Of a stretch of 60,000 bases of DNA, positions 11,401-22,909 are shown in pieces (within the stretch, counting starts at the first letter, position 1; each line of letters begins with the position of its first letter). A program made the position numbers and the translations under genes. Below the pieces are notes generated by a model, which saw nothing but the letters and a program-made list of their open reading frames with translations, did no database searches and was not told where the DNA came from. The DNA is from Membranipora membranacea (taxonomy: Eukaryota > Bryozoa > Gymnolaemata > Cheilostomatida > Membraniporidae), in assembly GCA_914767715.1 (NCBI GenBank), contig OU612071.1, positions 2,730,001-2,790,000 of the forward strand. Direction: 5' to 3'.

Positions 11401-12217
11401 AGGCTCCAATGTCTGCGTCTGGGTGTATTATATTCCAACATTAATTTTTTTGGCAAATACTGTGGAATGCAATGCAAATTTTCTTCTCTAAATCCTCATT
11501 GTAATATGTGAAGACGCCCAAAAGTGCCCTAGTACCGTCTGGTTCGTAGCAACATGCTCTTTAGCTCCAACATATACACTCACACTAACATTGTCAATCA
11601 TAAGGCTGATCTCATCCACAAACAAAATGACCACAAATCATATTGTGAATTTTTTTCATATAGGTACAGGAAAAATACAAATGCACTATTAATAATAAAA
11701 AATTAATAAAATGTACGGTGCTTCGACAGTAGTTGTGAAATGACCAGCAACGAGAGGAATATGAGTCATAAATGAGTTGAATGATACAGAGTATGATCAT
11801 CAGTTGCTATTGTACCTTGAGGCTTCTTTTGGAGCAAGTATATTCTCTAAAGAATATATTGTCGTGTGTGTCGGGAATCAGAGCAGCAATATCTTTGCCT
11901 AAATCCACATCTTAATTTGTGAAGAAGTTTTTTTGTGATTACATACCTTTGAATTTGAGAAATCACATGTTTCTTAGCAATCTTAGACCTCACAGGAAGT
12001 AGGTTTGGTAAAGGGCAATAATTGGATGGATATTTGATATATTCACCCTTATGAGTATCATCTAGTCTAGCAGTGTGAAGAAGATACAACCGTTATTATA
12101 AACGGTCTATCTGTTACAAGGCTGCTGATGTAAGGCCATGTAATCTTCAAACACTTAACATATATACAACAATGACCACTTGTCTTCTCGTTAAAAGTGT
12201 ATATTTAGAAATTTAAA

Positions 12218-15200
12218 ATGCACATCTCAAAATTTAATTAGTTTGCTGACTGATAACAACTAGGATCAGTTTGAATAATCTCGATCCCATTCATGTTTCT
12301 TTGTTATTGAAATGAATAGCGCATTCCTTTTGTCAGCCAACAGATTGTTTACTCTCAATTATATATGCATTGTGTTGACCTGTGGTTCCGTTCACTTTTA
12401 CATACGCCCACTTGGCAGTCTTAAATTAAAAATTGTTGAAATCCAGCTAATGAAATTTATGTTATGGATATGAAGCGTATCAATCCCCTCTAATATTGAT
12501 TTTTGAGACAAAGTGTGATTGGGGTTTGTCTGCGGCATCATTTTTTTATATTAAGTGACTTTGTAATGAATCACATTGAGCTTTCTTGCCTTGAATATGA
12601 TTAACATTGGAGAAGAAAAAAAGCCGTGAAAAGGCTAAAAGAAATTTTTTTTATTGTTGCTGATAAACAAATCTGACGGAAAGATATCCAAGGCAAAAAG
12701 TTCACCTATGATTGGCAGTAGATGAGAAAGAATATAATTTTTTTACATAAAGGATCTTTGCATTTGCAAAGGAGAAGTCCCTTAGTTAGTCAGATATTTT
12801 CCAGCACTACCATCTGTTATGCAGTTTTTAGATGGAAAATTGAATCTAAAATCCCATGTCTAGAGGATTAAATCTAATATGTAACCCTATACAGCGTACG
12901 ATTTCTGAAGTGTGTATACCACAGCACAACACACAGGACTCAGCTAGAAATATTGTATATAAATGCTGTACTGAGGCCTCCCTTACCATTTTAAAAACCC
13001 TGTGTGTTCATTAAGATATAGCCTGCGGTGAATTTCGTCATTTTCTGCGTTATCACATCATCAGTATGTTTGCTTTTATCATTTATTTTGTGTGGTTGTA
13101 TATTGCAAAGTATCAATTATGGTTGTTGGTGATATTTGTCAATATTTTTGGGAGTAATTACAGAGGCATGTAGTGTGGTTAATGTAGTGTATTCAACCTA
13201 CATGAGATATGCTGAGGTGTCGTGTATTGGTACGACTTCTTTGCCTTCTCTCATTCTCTTCCCCTCTCTAAGCCAGCGCGATTATTTATCCCTCTTCCTG
13301 AGCATTCCCAGATGTAGCCCGAGTTCATATGCAGCACTCTTATCTGTCTTTCCCTATTTAAAACCTGCAGTCTACAATGCCTTGCACTACGGTTATCATT
13401 AAAACGACTATGCAATTGTGGTTACCATAATAGACAATAGAATACGACATCACATCCTCTGATGTCAGGCAGTTGACCAATTAGTGTCATTATAGTAATG
13501 GTATATATAACACAAATGGACCCGCTAGAGATGACATTTTCTTTTGGAACCAAGAATTAGCTGATCAGTAGATATCTCTCAACTGAATGACAATAGAACA
13601 ATGTCTTCTTCTCAAACTCATATGTAGCAGATGTTGCTTGCCATCTCCAGACTAGGAAAATATGTTTGTTTATTTGCCTTTTTAAAGTTAATAAATTGCA
13701 GGAAATATCATTGTTCTGATGTAGTGAAACGTTCAGTGTGATATATGATATTTGTAAATATGATGCAAGACAGGCTTTTCGATGTCTTTGTAAAAAGAAT
13801 CAAAGCATTAAATTACAATGTATTCTGTATTGTAAAAACAGCGCTATTATCCCTTTTAAGTATGTTAAACCTCTAAAAATAGATTCAGGAAGTAAAAGGC
13901 TACTGAGTGAAAGATCAGAGAACTACATTATAGATTTAATCAATTTTAACTTAATATGACAATACATAATAAAATTATGAATTGATCTGTCATGTTCTTC
14001 TTGCTCAGTGAAATAAATGCATTTTTTCCCATATTAGGGCTGAGCATTGCTTTAGATATTTTCCCTTTGGCATTACATTATGAAACAAAATCGAATTGAG
14101 CCTAATTCCCAATTGGTGGTTATTGATGTAAACGTTCAATTGTATATAAGCGTTGTTCAATGGATTTTAAGTGACTAGCACGGTGTGAGCAGAGTAATAT
14201 TTTGGTATTGGCAGAGCCCTAAAATCAGGAAAAATCAAACTTTAGTCTTGAGAGATGTTTTCCATAGTTTGTCCATAATTCAAAAAAATCTCCTTCAAGA
14301 GTAAGTAGCTGGGAGGGTCTGGTCAAAAAATGGTGTGCTTAGCTGAAGCAGTACATGAAATATTGGAAAGAAAAAAATTATATATGTCAACCATTGGCTA
14401 TTATAGCGTTTTAATTCAATTGAATGTTCGAACACTGAGAGTTTGGTGCCTTTCTTAATTGTCTCAATGACTTTGAAGGGTTCCCCTCTAACCAAATAGG
14501 AAGGAGTAGGTAGTATGCAGTGTCATCTTTACAAAGATAATCTTTGAACTTAGCACTAAGTCACATAAACTTTAATTCCTGCAACTTGACTAACTCTGGA
14601 GATGAAAAAACTGTACAGCAAAACTGAAACAAAGCTAATGCCAATGCTAATAAAATCATATAATTATTTGAAAAATTCCCTCAGATATGGTACGTTTTCA
14701 ACCTGGTTGATCCATTGATCCATTTGAGATATATCTCTTGTTCTGTAGGTATCATCGGACAAATGTATTTATATTTTCATATGATTTACAAAATAGATCA
14801 ATGTAGCAATTATTAACAACACATATATGATATTAAAGCAAAAAGAACAGCATATAAATAAATACAGTCTTGTCAATTTATCCCGTATTTGCATGTAGCT
14901 ATGGCTACCATGGCCTTTGAGCAGTCCTGTTTGGATTAAGGTAGACAAGGCCACAACGTGTAGTTTTTATTATGTACTCAGTGACGAAATTCTAAGAATA
15001 AATAAAAATCAATCACATTATTTTAGCAGTAATATAATACCACACTATTTACCATGGCATTATTGTTAATAAGATATAGCCACAAAGTGCTTTGCATTCA
15101 AAAGCTGTTTAGCTTCAACTGATTGTTTGAAACAAACATACTTTAATATACGCATTTGAACATGATTCCAAAATTATTGTCTAAGTTTCCTAAAATAACT

Positions 15201-16045
15201 AAATCTTAATTTTATGACAATTTGCCTTTATGAAATTAAAGAAAAGTTGAGAATAGTTGATACATGCTGCATTTTGTCATTATTTCGCACAAATATTTTC
15301 TATAATTTGTTGAACACCAGGTCTGACACATTCTGTGACCTGTCACAATGAGTTGATTTTCTTACCTCTAAAATAGGCTCACGCCGTTCAGCCATTTCTT
15401 TCAGGATAGAAACTATCACAGAAGTTGACTGCTCGTCCCCTGCTGTTTCCTCTACGGAATCATTCAAAGTCTTCATGTCATCCACTAAATAAGAAACAGT
15501 ATTTACAGTATGTATAGTGCAGGGATAAATGATCAGTTAAAATTGAATCAAGAATTGAGTGATTTTAAGTATATTACACGCAAATCAAACATCACATCTC
15601 AAACTTACGTCGTCCAATCTTGCCCATGTTGTGTTTCTCTGCTTGTACTGCTCAGTGGTCAGATGAACTAAAAATGAGGTGTCTTTATTTTCTTCTCTCA
15701 TTTTAAAGTTTGATCCAATATGTGTCATCAGTACATACAACGGTTTTTTCTCCCAGCAGTCCAAATAATATATGTATTTTTTTGCGAATATACAATCATC
15801 TTGTGAATCATTCCCATACAGCTGCAAGAAAAATAACTTAAAAATAAGAAAGGCTAACTGCCAAAGAATAATAATGCACTAGTATTAAAAATTGATACAA
15901 TTAATGATGCTTTGAAAAATGACCGGCAAGGAGAAGAAAGGGAATCATGAATGAGTTGAATGGTACGGAATATGTTTACTATTATTATACTATGACACTT
16001 CTTTGGAGGCAAGAATATTCTTTCATAAAATTATTGTGGTGATAG
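12218..16045 (-). repeat. Left arm of a giant inverted duplication
   Basis: Reading outward from the spacer at 16046-17129, this arm contains, all on the minus strand: the three-exon small ORF (15627-14905), a segment encoding VRGEPFKVIETIKK in one frame (about 14495-14380), sequence around 13990-13450, the segment with the FFFSN-type exon (12960-12470) and an end near ATGCACATCTCAAAATTT at 12218. The right arm (17130-22908) has the same modules in the mirrored order. This arm carries an extra ~250 bp at about 13170-13425 absent from the right arm. Confidence 0.65.
14905..15627 (-). CDS. Small three-exon ORF, 74 codons (repeat family copy A)
   Basis: I do not recognise this protein. Three minus-strand exons join in frame. 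Exon 1, 15627-15609, reads MGKIGR plus one base and ends at GTAAGT; an in-frame TGA just upstream makes this ATG the first available. Exon 2, 15484-15366, follows a TTTCTTATTTAG acceptor and contains DDMKTLND, SVIVSILKEMAERREP and ends GAG/GTAAG. Exon 3, 14991-14905, follows TTCTTAG and reads NFVTEY..., TTRCGLVYLN... to TAG. All junction phases agree. The product would be acidic at first and basic at the end, without signal peptide or membrane segment. The same three exons occur intact at 17516-18223 and 26754-26029. It could be an amplified host gene fragment or the coding part of a non-autonomous element. Confidence 0.42.
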
Positions 16046-17129
16046 GTAGCACAAAACACACCGATAAATGTGATAACGCAGAAAATGAGGAAATGCAGAT
16101 GAGCTAGATGTGATATGTTCATCAATGAACAGAGCCTTACTTATTTCCAATTTTAGACATTATTTTTAGCTGAAGTCCTGTGTGTTGTGCAGTGGTATAC
16201 GTACTTTAGTTCATGTTACATAGAGGTATGGTTTTTATTTAACTATCTTAATATGGGATTTAAGATTCAATCTTTCATCTAAAATCACATCACATGAGTA
16301 TCTAAATTTCTTAGACTGTATGAAAGACGGTAGTGCAGGGTATTACCTGTCTTATCTAAGTTGCTATTCATTTGCAAATGAAACAAGTCATCATGTAAAA
16401 AATATATTCATTGTAATCTACTTCTAATCATAGGTTTTTTTCCTTGGATATAATTCCTTTAGTTTCGCTCATCAGTATCAAGAATAAGTTTTTTTGTTTT
16501 TGCTTGTTTACAGCTTTTTTCTTCTCCAATATTAGTAATATTCCAGAAAAGAAGCTTCATGTGATTCAGTGCAAAGTTCAGTGTGATAATTTGAAAAAAT
16601 GGTGCTGCACACATACCCCAATCGCACAATATCTCAAAGATCAATATTAGAGGAGATTGACACCCTTCATATTTTTTTCAAATAAATCTTAATATCCACT
16701 TCTAACATGAGTGTCCCCTAAGGCTCAAGTCTGGCACCTAGTTTATTCCTCATATTACTCAATGATATTTTGTCAAGCACATTGCATTCCAATGACCTTG
16801 CCTACATTGAAGATAAAGTTTACTGTCGAAATAAGATACACTTAATTATTTATGAAATACTCATCTTCACTTGATAAAAAATTGGTGTAAGAAAAATGGA
16901 ATGATTTTTAATATAAAAAGTCTCACTATATGCTTATACCCTCTTATCTCTGTCACATAGTCACATCTCTAGAATTGCATCTAAAATTAACAACAATAAA
17001 CAAGATGTGAAGCCCAAACTTCTGAATCTTACTTTGAATGACTTCCTAATATGGGATGATCATGTTGACCAATTCAAGCACTGCTAGTCAGGAGATCATC
17101 CTGTGACTTTTATTTCCAGTATCTCTTTT
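16046..17129. other. Spacer between the arms of the giant inverted duplication
   Basis: The spacer contains one complete copy of the 500-bp module that carries the FFFSN exon (16150-16690, plus strand), followed by about 440 bp of AT-rich sequence. Part of that tail (about 16700-16810) resembles 23810-23950. No independent gene is seen. Confidence 0.5.
16514..16650 (+). other. Splice-bounded exon module FFFSN...EKKLHVIQ (intact copy)
   Basis: After a good acceptor (TTGCTTGTTTACAG) an open frame reads FFFSNISNIPEKKLHVIQ, then QCDNLKKWCC and ends ...YLKDQY, TAG at 16648-16650. Related copies occur at about 4767-4917, 12610-12500 (minus), 20020-20190, 23258-23400 and 27944-28108. Most carry stops or frameshifts, but the copy at 27944-28108 is also open, with a different tail. 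It behaves like a terminal coding exon of a gene trapped in the repeat. No family is recognised. Confidence 0.35.
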
Positions 17130-17515
17130 GTCATATGAGATATCACCGCAATATATTATTCTTGAAAGAATATACTTGCTCTTAAAGATTTTCCTCTTTC
17201 TACTGGTCAGTTCACAACTACCATCGAAGCACTATTAATTGTGTTATCTTTTTCATTTCTAGTGAATTGTTTTTCTTTCTCTCTTCGCTTTTCTTAATTT
17301 TTAAGTCATTTTTCCTGTACCTGTATGAAAACAATATTCATAAAATGATAGTAGATTCACAAAAAAAAGTATTATTGAGAGCGCTGAGAAAAAAAACTGT
17401 TACAATATGTATTGATGACACATACTGGATCAAACTATAAAATAAGAGGCGAAAAGTCTTACACCTCATTCCAAATTCATCTGACCACTGAGCAGTAAAA
17501 TCAGAGAAATATAAC

Positions 17516-18223
17516 ATGGGCCATCTTGGAAAACGTAAGTTTGACATTTGATGTTTGAATTGCATGCAATATAATTACAATCACTAATTTCTTGATTCAG
17601 TTTTAACTGATTGTTTATCACCTGCACTACACTTACTCTCAATATTGTTTCTTATTTAGAGCGTGACATGAAAACTTTGAATGATGATTCGGTAGAGGAA
17701 GCAGCAGGGGACAAGCCGACAACTTCTGTGATAGTTTCTATCCTGACAGAAATGGCTGAACGACGTGAGCCTTTCTCAGAGGTAAGAAAATTTTATCAAC
17801 TCATTGTGACAAGTCAATGAGTGAATGTTAATGAGTGAGTTAATGACAGAACGCAGCATCAATTAGTTATTTACAACTTTTAATAAATTTCATTAAGGCA
17901 AATTGTCATTTATAATTTCAATTCATTAACGTGGGAAACTTATAAAATAAGCATGGGATCGCCCACTGCAAAAATCTCGTTCAAATGCATATATTGAAAA
18001 TTGTTTCTTTGAAAAAAATTGCTTGAAGCTTAACAGCTTTGAATGCAAAATACTTTGCGGTTCTATTTTATCAACGATAATGCCTTGGTAAATAGGGTGG
18101 TATTAGTTTGCTGTATAAATAATGTTGTTGTATTATATATTTTCATAGAGTTTAGTCCGTGACTCAAGAAGAAAAGCTACATGTTGTGGCACTGCCTCCA
18201 TTGATTCAACATGGCCTGCTTAA
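17516..18223 (+). CDS. Small three-exon ORF, 71 codons (repeat family copy B)
   Basis: This is the inverted partner of the ORF at 15627-14905. Exon 1, 17516-17534, reads MGHLGK plus one base and ends at GTAAGT. Exon 2, 17660-17781, follows CTTATTTAG and contains RDMKTLNDDSVEEAAGD, TSVIVSILTEMAERREPF and ends GAG/GTAAG; it is one codon longer than the other copies. Exon 3, 18149-18223, follows TTTTCATAG, reads SLVRDSRRKATCCGTAS and ends at TAA after STWPA, four codons earlier than its relatives. Splice phases are the same as in the other copies. Many differences from copy A leave the frame open. Function is unknown. Confidence 0.4.
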
Positions 18224-18317
18224 AGATCATGGTAACGAAGGCATAGAGTATAGAGAAATAACTCAAACGAATCATTTTATGTCATGAACTGGTGATGGTC
18301 CCACATCATTTTCTCAG

Positions 18318-18420
18318 GTTTAGTAAAAAACTCTTTACTGGTGAGATTCTTGCTTTATGTAATCTCTATCAAGTCCACGATGCACTAAAGCACTTTCCCT
18401 TCGAGATGAGAAGTGAATAG
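18318..18420 (+). other. Exon-like module ...EILALCNLYQV...KHFPFE
   Basis: Following a TTTTCTCAG acceptor, an open frame reads LFTGEILALCNLYQVHDALKHFPFE and stops at TAG. A second copy at 27437-27536 (plus) keeps the frame open (EIVALCNLYQVTNSIEHFPFE) and ends at a GATAAG/GTTAGC donor, where this copy has mutated to a stop. The conserved pattern between two diverged copies suggests a former coding exon. No family is recognised. Confidence 0.3.
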
Positions 18421-18922
18421 GTTAGCTTCATAAAAATGGAACAAATGATCTTCAGAATCGTTACTGAAATAGAGTAAAAAAACACATTGGAGTCATACAA
18501 AAGTAGTCTTGTGCAAGCTATCACCATGTCATACTTGTGGGGGAGGGGTTTTTTTACCTCCAAATTGCAATCACTAACCCTGGAGGAAGCAAATTGCTTT
18601 TCATCTTTATCCTACTCTAGTAATTTGACCTAGCACCGAACTTTTGCTACATACGAGATTGAGAAAAATACATTGTTCTACGCAATTCAATCCAAACAAC
18701 AGGCTTTTCAGGTTGAAAAAGTACCATATCTTAGGGTAAGTTTCAAATAAGAATATGAGTTTGTTAGCATTGGCATAAGCATTGTTTCAGTTTTGCTGTA
18801 CAGTTTGTTTCGTCACCAGAGTTAGTCAAGTTGCAGGAATTAAAGTTTATGTGATTTAGTGCAAAGTTCAAAGATTATCTTTGTAAAGATGACTCTGCCA
18901 ACTACCTACTCCCTCCTATTTA

Positions 18923-19068
18923 GTTAGAGGGGAACCCTTTAACGTCATCGAGACAATTAAGAAAGCCACCAGACTCTCAGTATCTGAACATTCAAAGCTA
19001 TTGAATGAGGTCAAGAAGAACATGACAGATCAATTTATAATATTATCATGTATTATTATATTTAGTTA
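18923..19068 (+). other. Former coding segment VRGEPFNVIETIKK
   Basis: The open frame reads VRGEPFNVIETIKKATRLSV then SEHSKLLNEVKKNMTDQF and runs to a TAA. The inverted copy at about 14495-14380 (minus) reads VRGEPFKVIETIKKGTKLSV in the same frame. Of the seven codon differences I can see in the aligned part, three are synonymous (TTC/TTT, ATT/ATC, GTG/GTA), as expected if this frame was once under selection. It may be an exon of the same trapped gene as the neighbouring modules. Confidence 0.3.
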
Positions 19069-20396
19069 ACAATGATTCAATCTGTTATGTTTTTTCTGAT
19101 CTTTGACTTCGTAGCCTTCTATTTCCTGAACAGTTTTTTTTAGTGGTTTCACGGGCTTAATAAAGATAGTAGCGCTGCTTTTACAATACAGAATAGATTT
19201 GTAATTTAATGCTTGGATTCTTTTTATATAGAAGTCGAAGAAATGTGTAATATTTACAAATATCATATATCACACTAAACGTTTCACTGAATCACATCAA
19301 TAATTTTTTTTGCAATTTTTTAACTTTAAATGTCATCTATAGCGGGTCCTTTTGTGTTATTTATGCCATACCTATAATGATGACACTAATTGGTCTGCTA
19401 CCAGACATCACAGGATGTGATGTCGTATTCTATTGTCTACCGCAATGCAGTAGAGATTTCCTTTTTATGTCATCCATGCTATATGCCTCTGTAATTGCTC
19501 CCAAAAAATCGACAAACATCACCAACAAACATACTTTATACTTTGCAATAAACAACGACACAGAAAAAATAAAAAACCGAGCATACTGATGATGAAAATG
19601 ACGAAATTCACTGAGGACTATATGGTAATCAATACACAGGGTTATTAAAATGGAAGGGGAGGCCTCAGTACATAATTTATATACAATACTTCCAGCTGAG
19701 TCCTGTGTGTTGTGCAGTGGTATATACACTTCAGTAACTGTACGCTGTATAGAGTTACAGTTTAGATTTGATCTTCTAGACATGGGATCTTAGATTCAAT
19801 TATCAAAGTATCTCAATTTCTGCAACTGCATAACAAATGGTAGTGTTGGGAAATATGTGACTATCTAAGGGACTTCTCCTTTGCAAATGTAAGGAGTCAT
19901 TATCTAAAGAAATCATATTCTTTCTCATCTACTCCCAATCAAAGGTTTTTTCCTTGGATATATTTCCTTTAGTTTTGCTCATCAGCAACAGTAATAATTT
20001 TTTTATTTTAGCTTGTAAACAGATTTTTTCTTCTCCAATGTTAATTATATTTAAGGCAAAAAAGCTCAATGTGACTCAGTACAAAGTTCAGGTGACACAG
20101 AGTCACCTAATTTGAAGAAATGACGCTGCACACATTCCCCAATCACACAATGTCTCAAAAGACTGCAAAGTGGGCGTATTAAAAAGTGAACGGAACCACA
20201 GGTCAACACAATGCAATTATAATTGAGAGTAAACAATCTGTTGGCTGAATGAAAGGAATGTCCTATTCACTTCCAAAACATAGAAACATGAATGTACCGT
20301 GGCCCAGAAATCCGGATAAAATTAAACTTATTTGCTGTGAATTTAATTTAAAAAAGACCTGAATTGAATTAAACATTTCAGTGAATTTAATCAAAC

Positions 20397-20610
20397 TTTT
20401 CTGCATTAAACTTTTCTGCATCAAACCTTCAAGTTCTGCATCAAACTTTTCTCCTCTTAATCAAACTTTTCTACTCTGAATTAAACTTTTCTATTCTGCA
20501 TCAAACTTTTCTATTCTGCATCAAACTTTTCTGTTCTGCATCAAACTTTTATACTCTGCATCAAACTTTTTGTTCTGCTGCATCAAACTTTTCTACTCTG
20601 AATCAAACTT
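20397..20610 (+). repeat. Minisatellite inside the left TIR (~20-bp unit)
   Basis: About ten imperfect tandem copies of a unit close to TTCTGCATCAAACTTTTCTA occur here. The mirrored array in the right TIR, about 22635-22745, has fewer copies (about five), so copy number has changed independently in the two arms since the element inserted. Confidence 0.7.
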
Positions 20611-22107
20611 TTCCACTCCACTGATATCAACCACCCTATATACTATGTATTACTGTATGCAGGTCCTCAATCTACAAATTTGCCTCACAGAATATTTTGG
20701 TGCACATTTTGTTAGAAGGAAGATGAAAGATGGGTAACCAGCTATTTTTGGGCGTTCCCAGTACAAATATTTTATACCATACATGCAGGTCTATTATTTA
20801 AGATTTGGTACCATACAGGCTGTTATCCTCAGCTTTATAAACTACAAGTTTTTAAGCAGGGAATTCCAATAATACACAGGTATAAGAAATCAATACATTT
20901 ATAAATATTTGTTGAATTCCCAAATAGCTTTTACAGCAAATGGAAAATCCTTACAAGTGGGACCTTTGGTCGTATACAGTCACATTGAAACTTCAATTTC
21001 ATTTGTGGGCCTAACCACTACTCTCATCATTCTTGTTAGTCAGCAAACAAGCCTAGTTTTTTGGGAACAAACTTTAATAGCGACCTTTACTATACTAAGG
21101 CTTAGCTACAGCTTATCACCAGCCCTAGACTGACTGGCCTCAGATCTTTCTTATACTATACAAAAAGGGAATTTTCATTGCTATCTTACAAATGGTAAAG
21201 TCATAAAATTTATTCTTCCACTCATTACCAATAATCGATTTCCATGAAATTTCTATAGTAACCAATATAACATTAAAAAAAATGAAGCAATTAATGTATG
21301 GACATTGTTTTCTGCTAGCTTGACGATATGAAATCTGCAGCAATCTAAGTGAGGTCACTACAAATAAATGGGCTTATGGTTTTGCTGGCCACAATCCTCA
21401 CCCGAAAACCTTATTCATTCTGTTAGCACGAGTCTGACCTAATACCACAATTTCAAACAATTTTTCAAACTTTTAATTGAAACTGATACAAACATGACAA
21501 TTCACACCAGTGGGTTGCTGCATAACCACACAGGAGATAATACTACTTTGATAATATGGACAGGCTAAAACGGCAGTTCAAGAAAACATCCCAATACATT
21601 AGGGAAATTTACTGGGAGTATTTACCTAGGTAATACATACAGATGTAATAATAGTATTCCAAGTGGTGCGGAGGTTTTTGCAAGGGCCAGCCTCTACTAG
21701 GGTAATTATTTTAGTAAGAGCAGGTGTCATGAAATAGAATTGAATCTGGTCAGATGCCAGCTCTTTGTTTTCTATGAGGTTTTATTGCTTTGCATCAGCA
21801 GAATGTTATACATTTTTGTTAGCAATCTGACTCATACATACTCAGACTCATACATGATAATAGCTTAGCTTCAACGTATAGGGTAACGAAATTTGTGAAA
21901 GGATGGGTCCAAAGAGAATGAGACTTTCTGTCTGTTGAGGCAATCAACAATTTCTATGATGATTCACTTTTCACATTTATGTGCTGGACGGGTTTAGAAT
22001 CCAACATACATGAAGAAATAATAATCTGTCTAGAAAAGCAAACAGTCTGGGGAAAAACAAACAGGGTCTCCCTGTATAAACCAGTTTAAATAGAGATTTC
22101 TGATATA

Positions 22108-22438
22108 CCCTATAGGAGTTTAATTTCGCTATCTGGACCTGGTACTAAATTTCACTAGTACTAAATTTCGCTAGTAGGCTTACATGTGAAAATTTAAAAA
22201 AAATGTTCTAGCTGGGATACGAACCAAGGGTATAAATTTCCATCTGATTGCTAGGCAGACACTTAGACCCCTACACCACGCTAGCTTGCATGCTTAGGGA
22301 AGGCGTATTCCTGTATAATTCTACATTGTTTATGAAACTGCGGTGAGTGAGTTAAATTTAAGTTACACTTAATTTTGCAACCCAGGCAACAACCGAAAAG
22401 CGAATCCTAAATGCCGCGAAAACTAAACTCCTATAGGG
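22108..22438. mobile_element. Nested 331-bp TA-duplicating element
   Basis: Inverted ends CCCTATAGGAGTTTAATTTCGC and, from the right, CCCTATAGGAGTTTAGTTTTCGC are flanked by TA at 22106-22107 and 22439-22440. A TA duplication is typical of Tc1/mariner-type insertions. The element lies inside the long-TIR element at 20295-22834 and therefore inserted later. It contains a tRNA-like segment on the minus strand (22288-22208). Confidence 0.62.
22208..22288 (-). other. tRNA-like segment (A and B boxes)
   Basis: The minus strand reads TGGTGTAGGGG (A-box-like, from 22278) and, 53 bp later, GGTTCGTATCC (B box, from 22225), with CTAGC / GCTAG strings at the two ends that could pair as part of an acceptor stem. 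The D and T stems are imperfect, so I call it a tRNA-derived sequence (SINE head or tRNA pseudogene) and not a functional tRNA. Confidence 0.42.
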
Positions 22439-22909
22439 TAGCTGTTCGAAATGTTTTGGAGAAACATATTGTCCATGCTGTGTGACTGTGGCCTTGATAA
22501 AGACTGCCATGTAGTTCTATTGCAAATCATCGATGATGGATTGAAATGAAAGCCTATAGATTATGAACTATTGGTAGACTGAGGACCTACATACAGCAAT
22601 ATATAATATAGGGTGGTTGATATCAATGGAGCGGAAAAGTTTGATTCAGAGTATAAAAGTTTGATGCAGAGTAGAAAAGTTTGATGCAGAACAGAAAAGT
22701 TTGATGCAGAACAGAAAATTTTGATGCAGAGAAGTTTGATTAAATTCACTGAAATGTTTAACTCAATTAAGGCCATTTTGAATTAAATTCACAGCAGATA
22801 AGTTTAGTTTTATCCGGCTTTCTGGGCCACAGTATGAATGGGACCAAGATTAATCACTGATCCTAGTTGTTATCAGTCAGCAAATTGATGAAATATTGTA
22901 ATGTGCATT

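Larger units (their letters stand above)
20295..22834. mobile_element. Long-TIR transposon with minisatellite arms (2.5 kb)
   Basis: The ends are TACCGTGGCCCAGAAA (left) and the reverse complement of TACTGTGGCCCAGAAA (right). They are flanked by TGAATG at 20289-20294 and 22835-22840, a 6-bp duplication. An uninterrupted relative of the target survives at about 28208-28230 (ACATGAATTGGACCAAG). The inverted arms extend about 390 bp on the left (to about 20685) and about 265 bp on the right (from about 22568), and include a tandem minisatellite. The interior holds no transposase. Long arms and a several-bp duplication are reminiscent of Mutator-like non-autonomous elements, but the superfamily is not settled. 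Confidence 0.72.
17130..22908 (+). repeat. Right arm of the giant inverted duplication (interrupted)
   Basis: This arm is the mirrored counterpart of 12218-16045. It carries the three-exon ORF at 17516-18223, the VRGEPFNVIETIKK segment at about 18923-19068, the mirrored 13.4-14.0 kb sequence at 19020-19450, and the FFFSN module at 19680-20290. The end (CAAATTGATGAAAT...ATGTGCAT) is displaced to 22840-22908 by insertion of the element 20295-22834. A segment of about 450 bp at 18240-18700 has no counterpart in the left arm; a related segment is at 27380-27800. Confidence 0.62.

Noticed and set aside
11317-11511. Open frames inside the foldback at 11.0-11.5 kb and 24.6-25.7 kb
   Set aside because: They fall in inverted non-coding repeat arms and change between copies.
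13136-13402. 88-codon plus-strand frame in the left arm of the inverted duplication
   Set aside because: Most of it lies in a ~250-bp insertion missing from the other arm and no supporting feature was found.
20397-20610. Possible CRISPR-like array
   Set aside because: The units are contiguous 20-bp tandem copies without spacers, mirrored in the other TIR of a transposon in eukaryotic DNA; it is a minisatellite.
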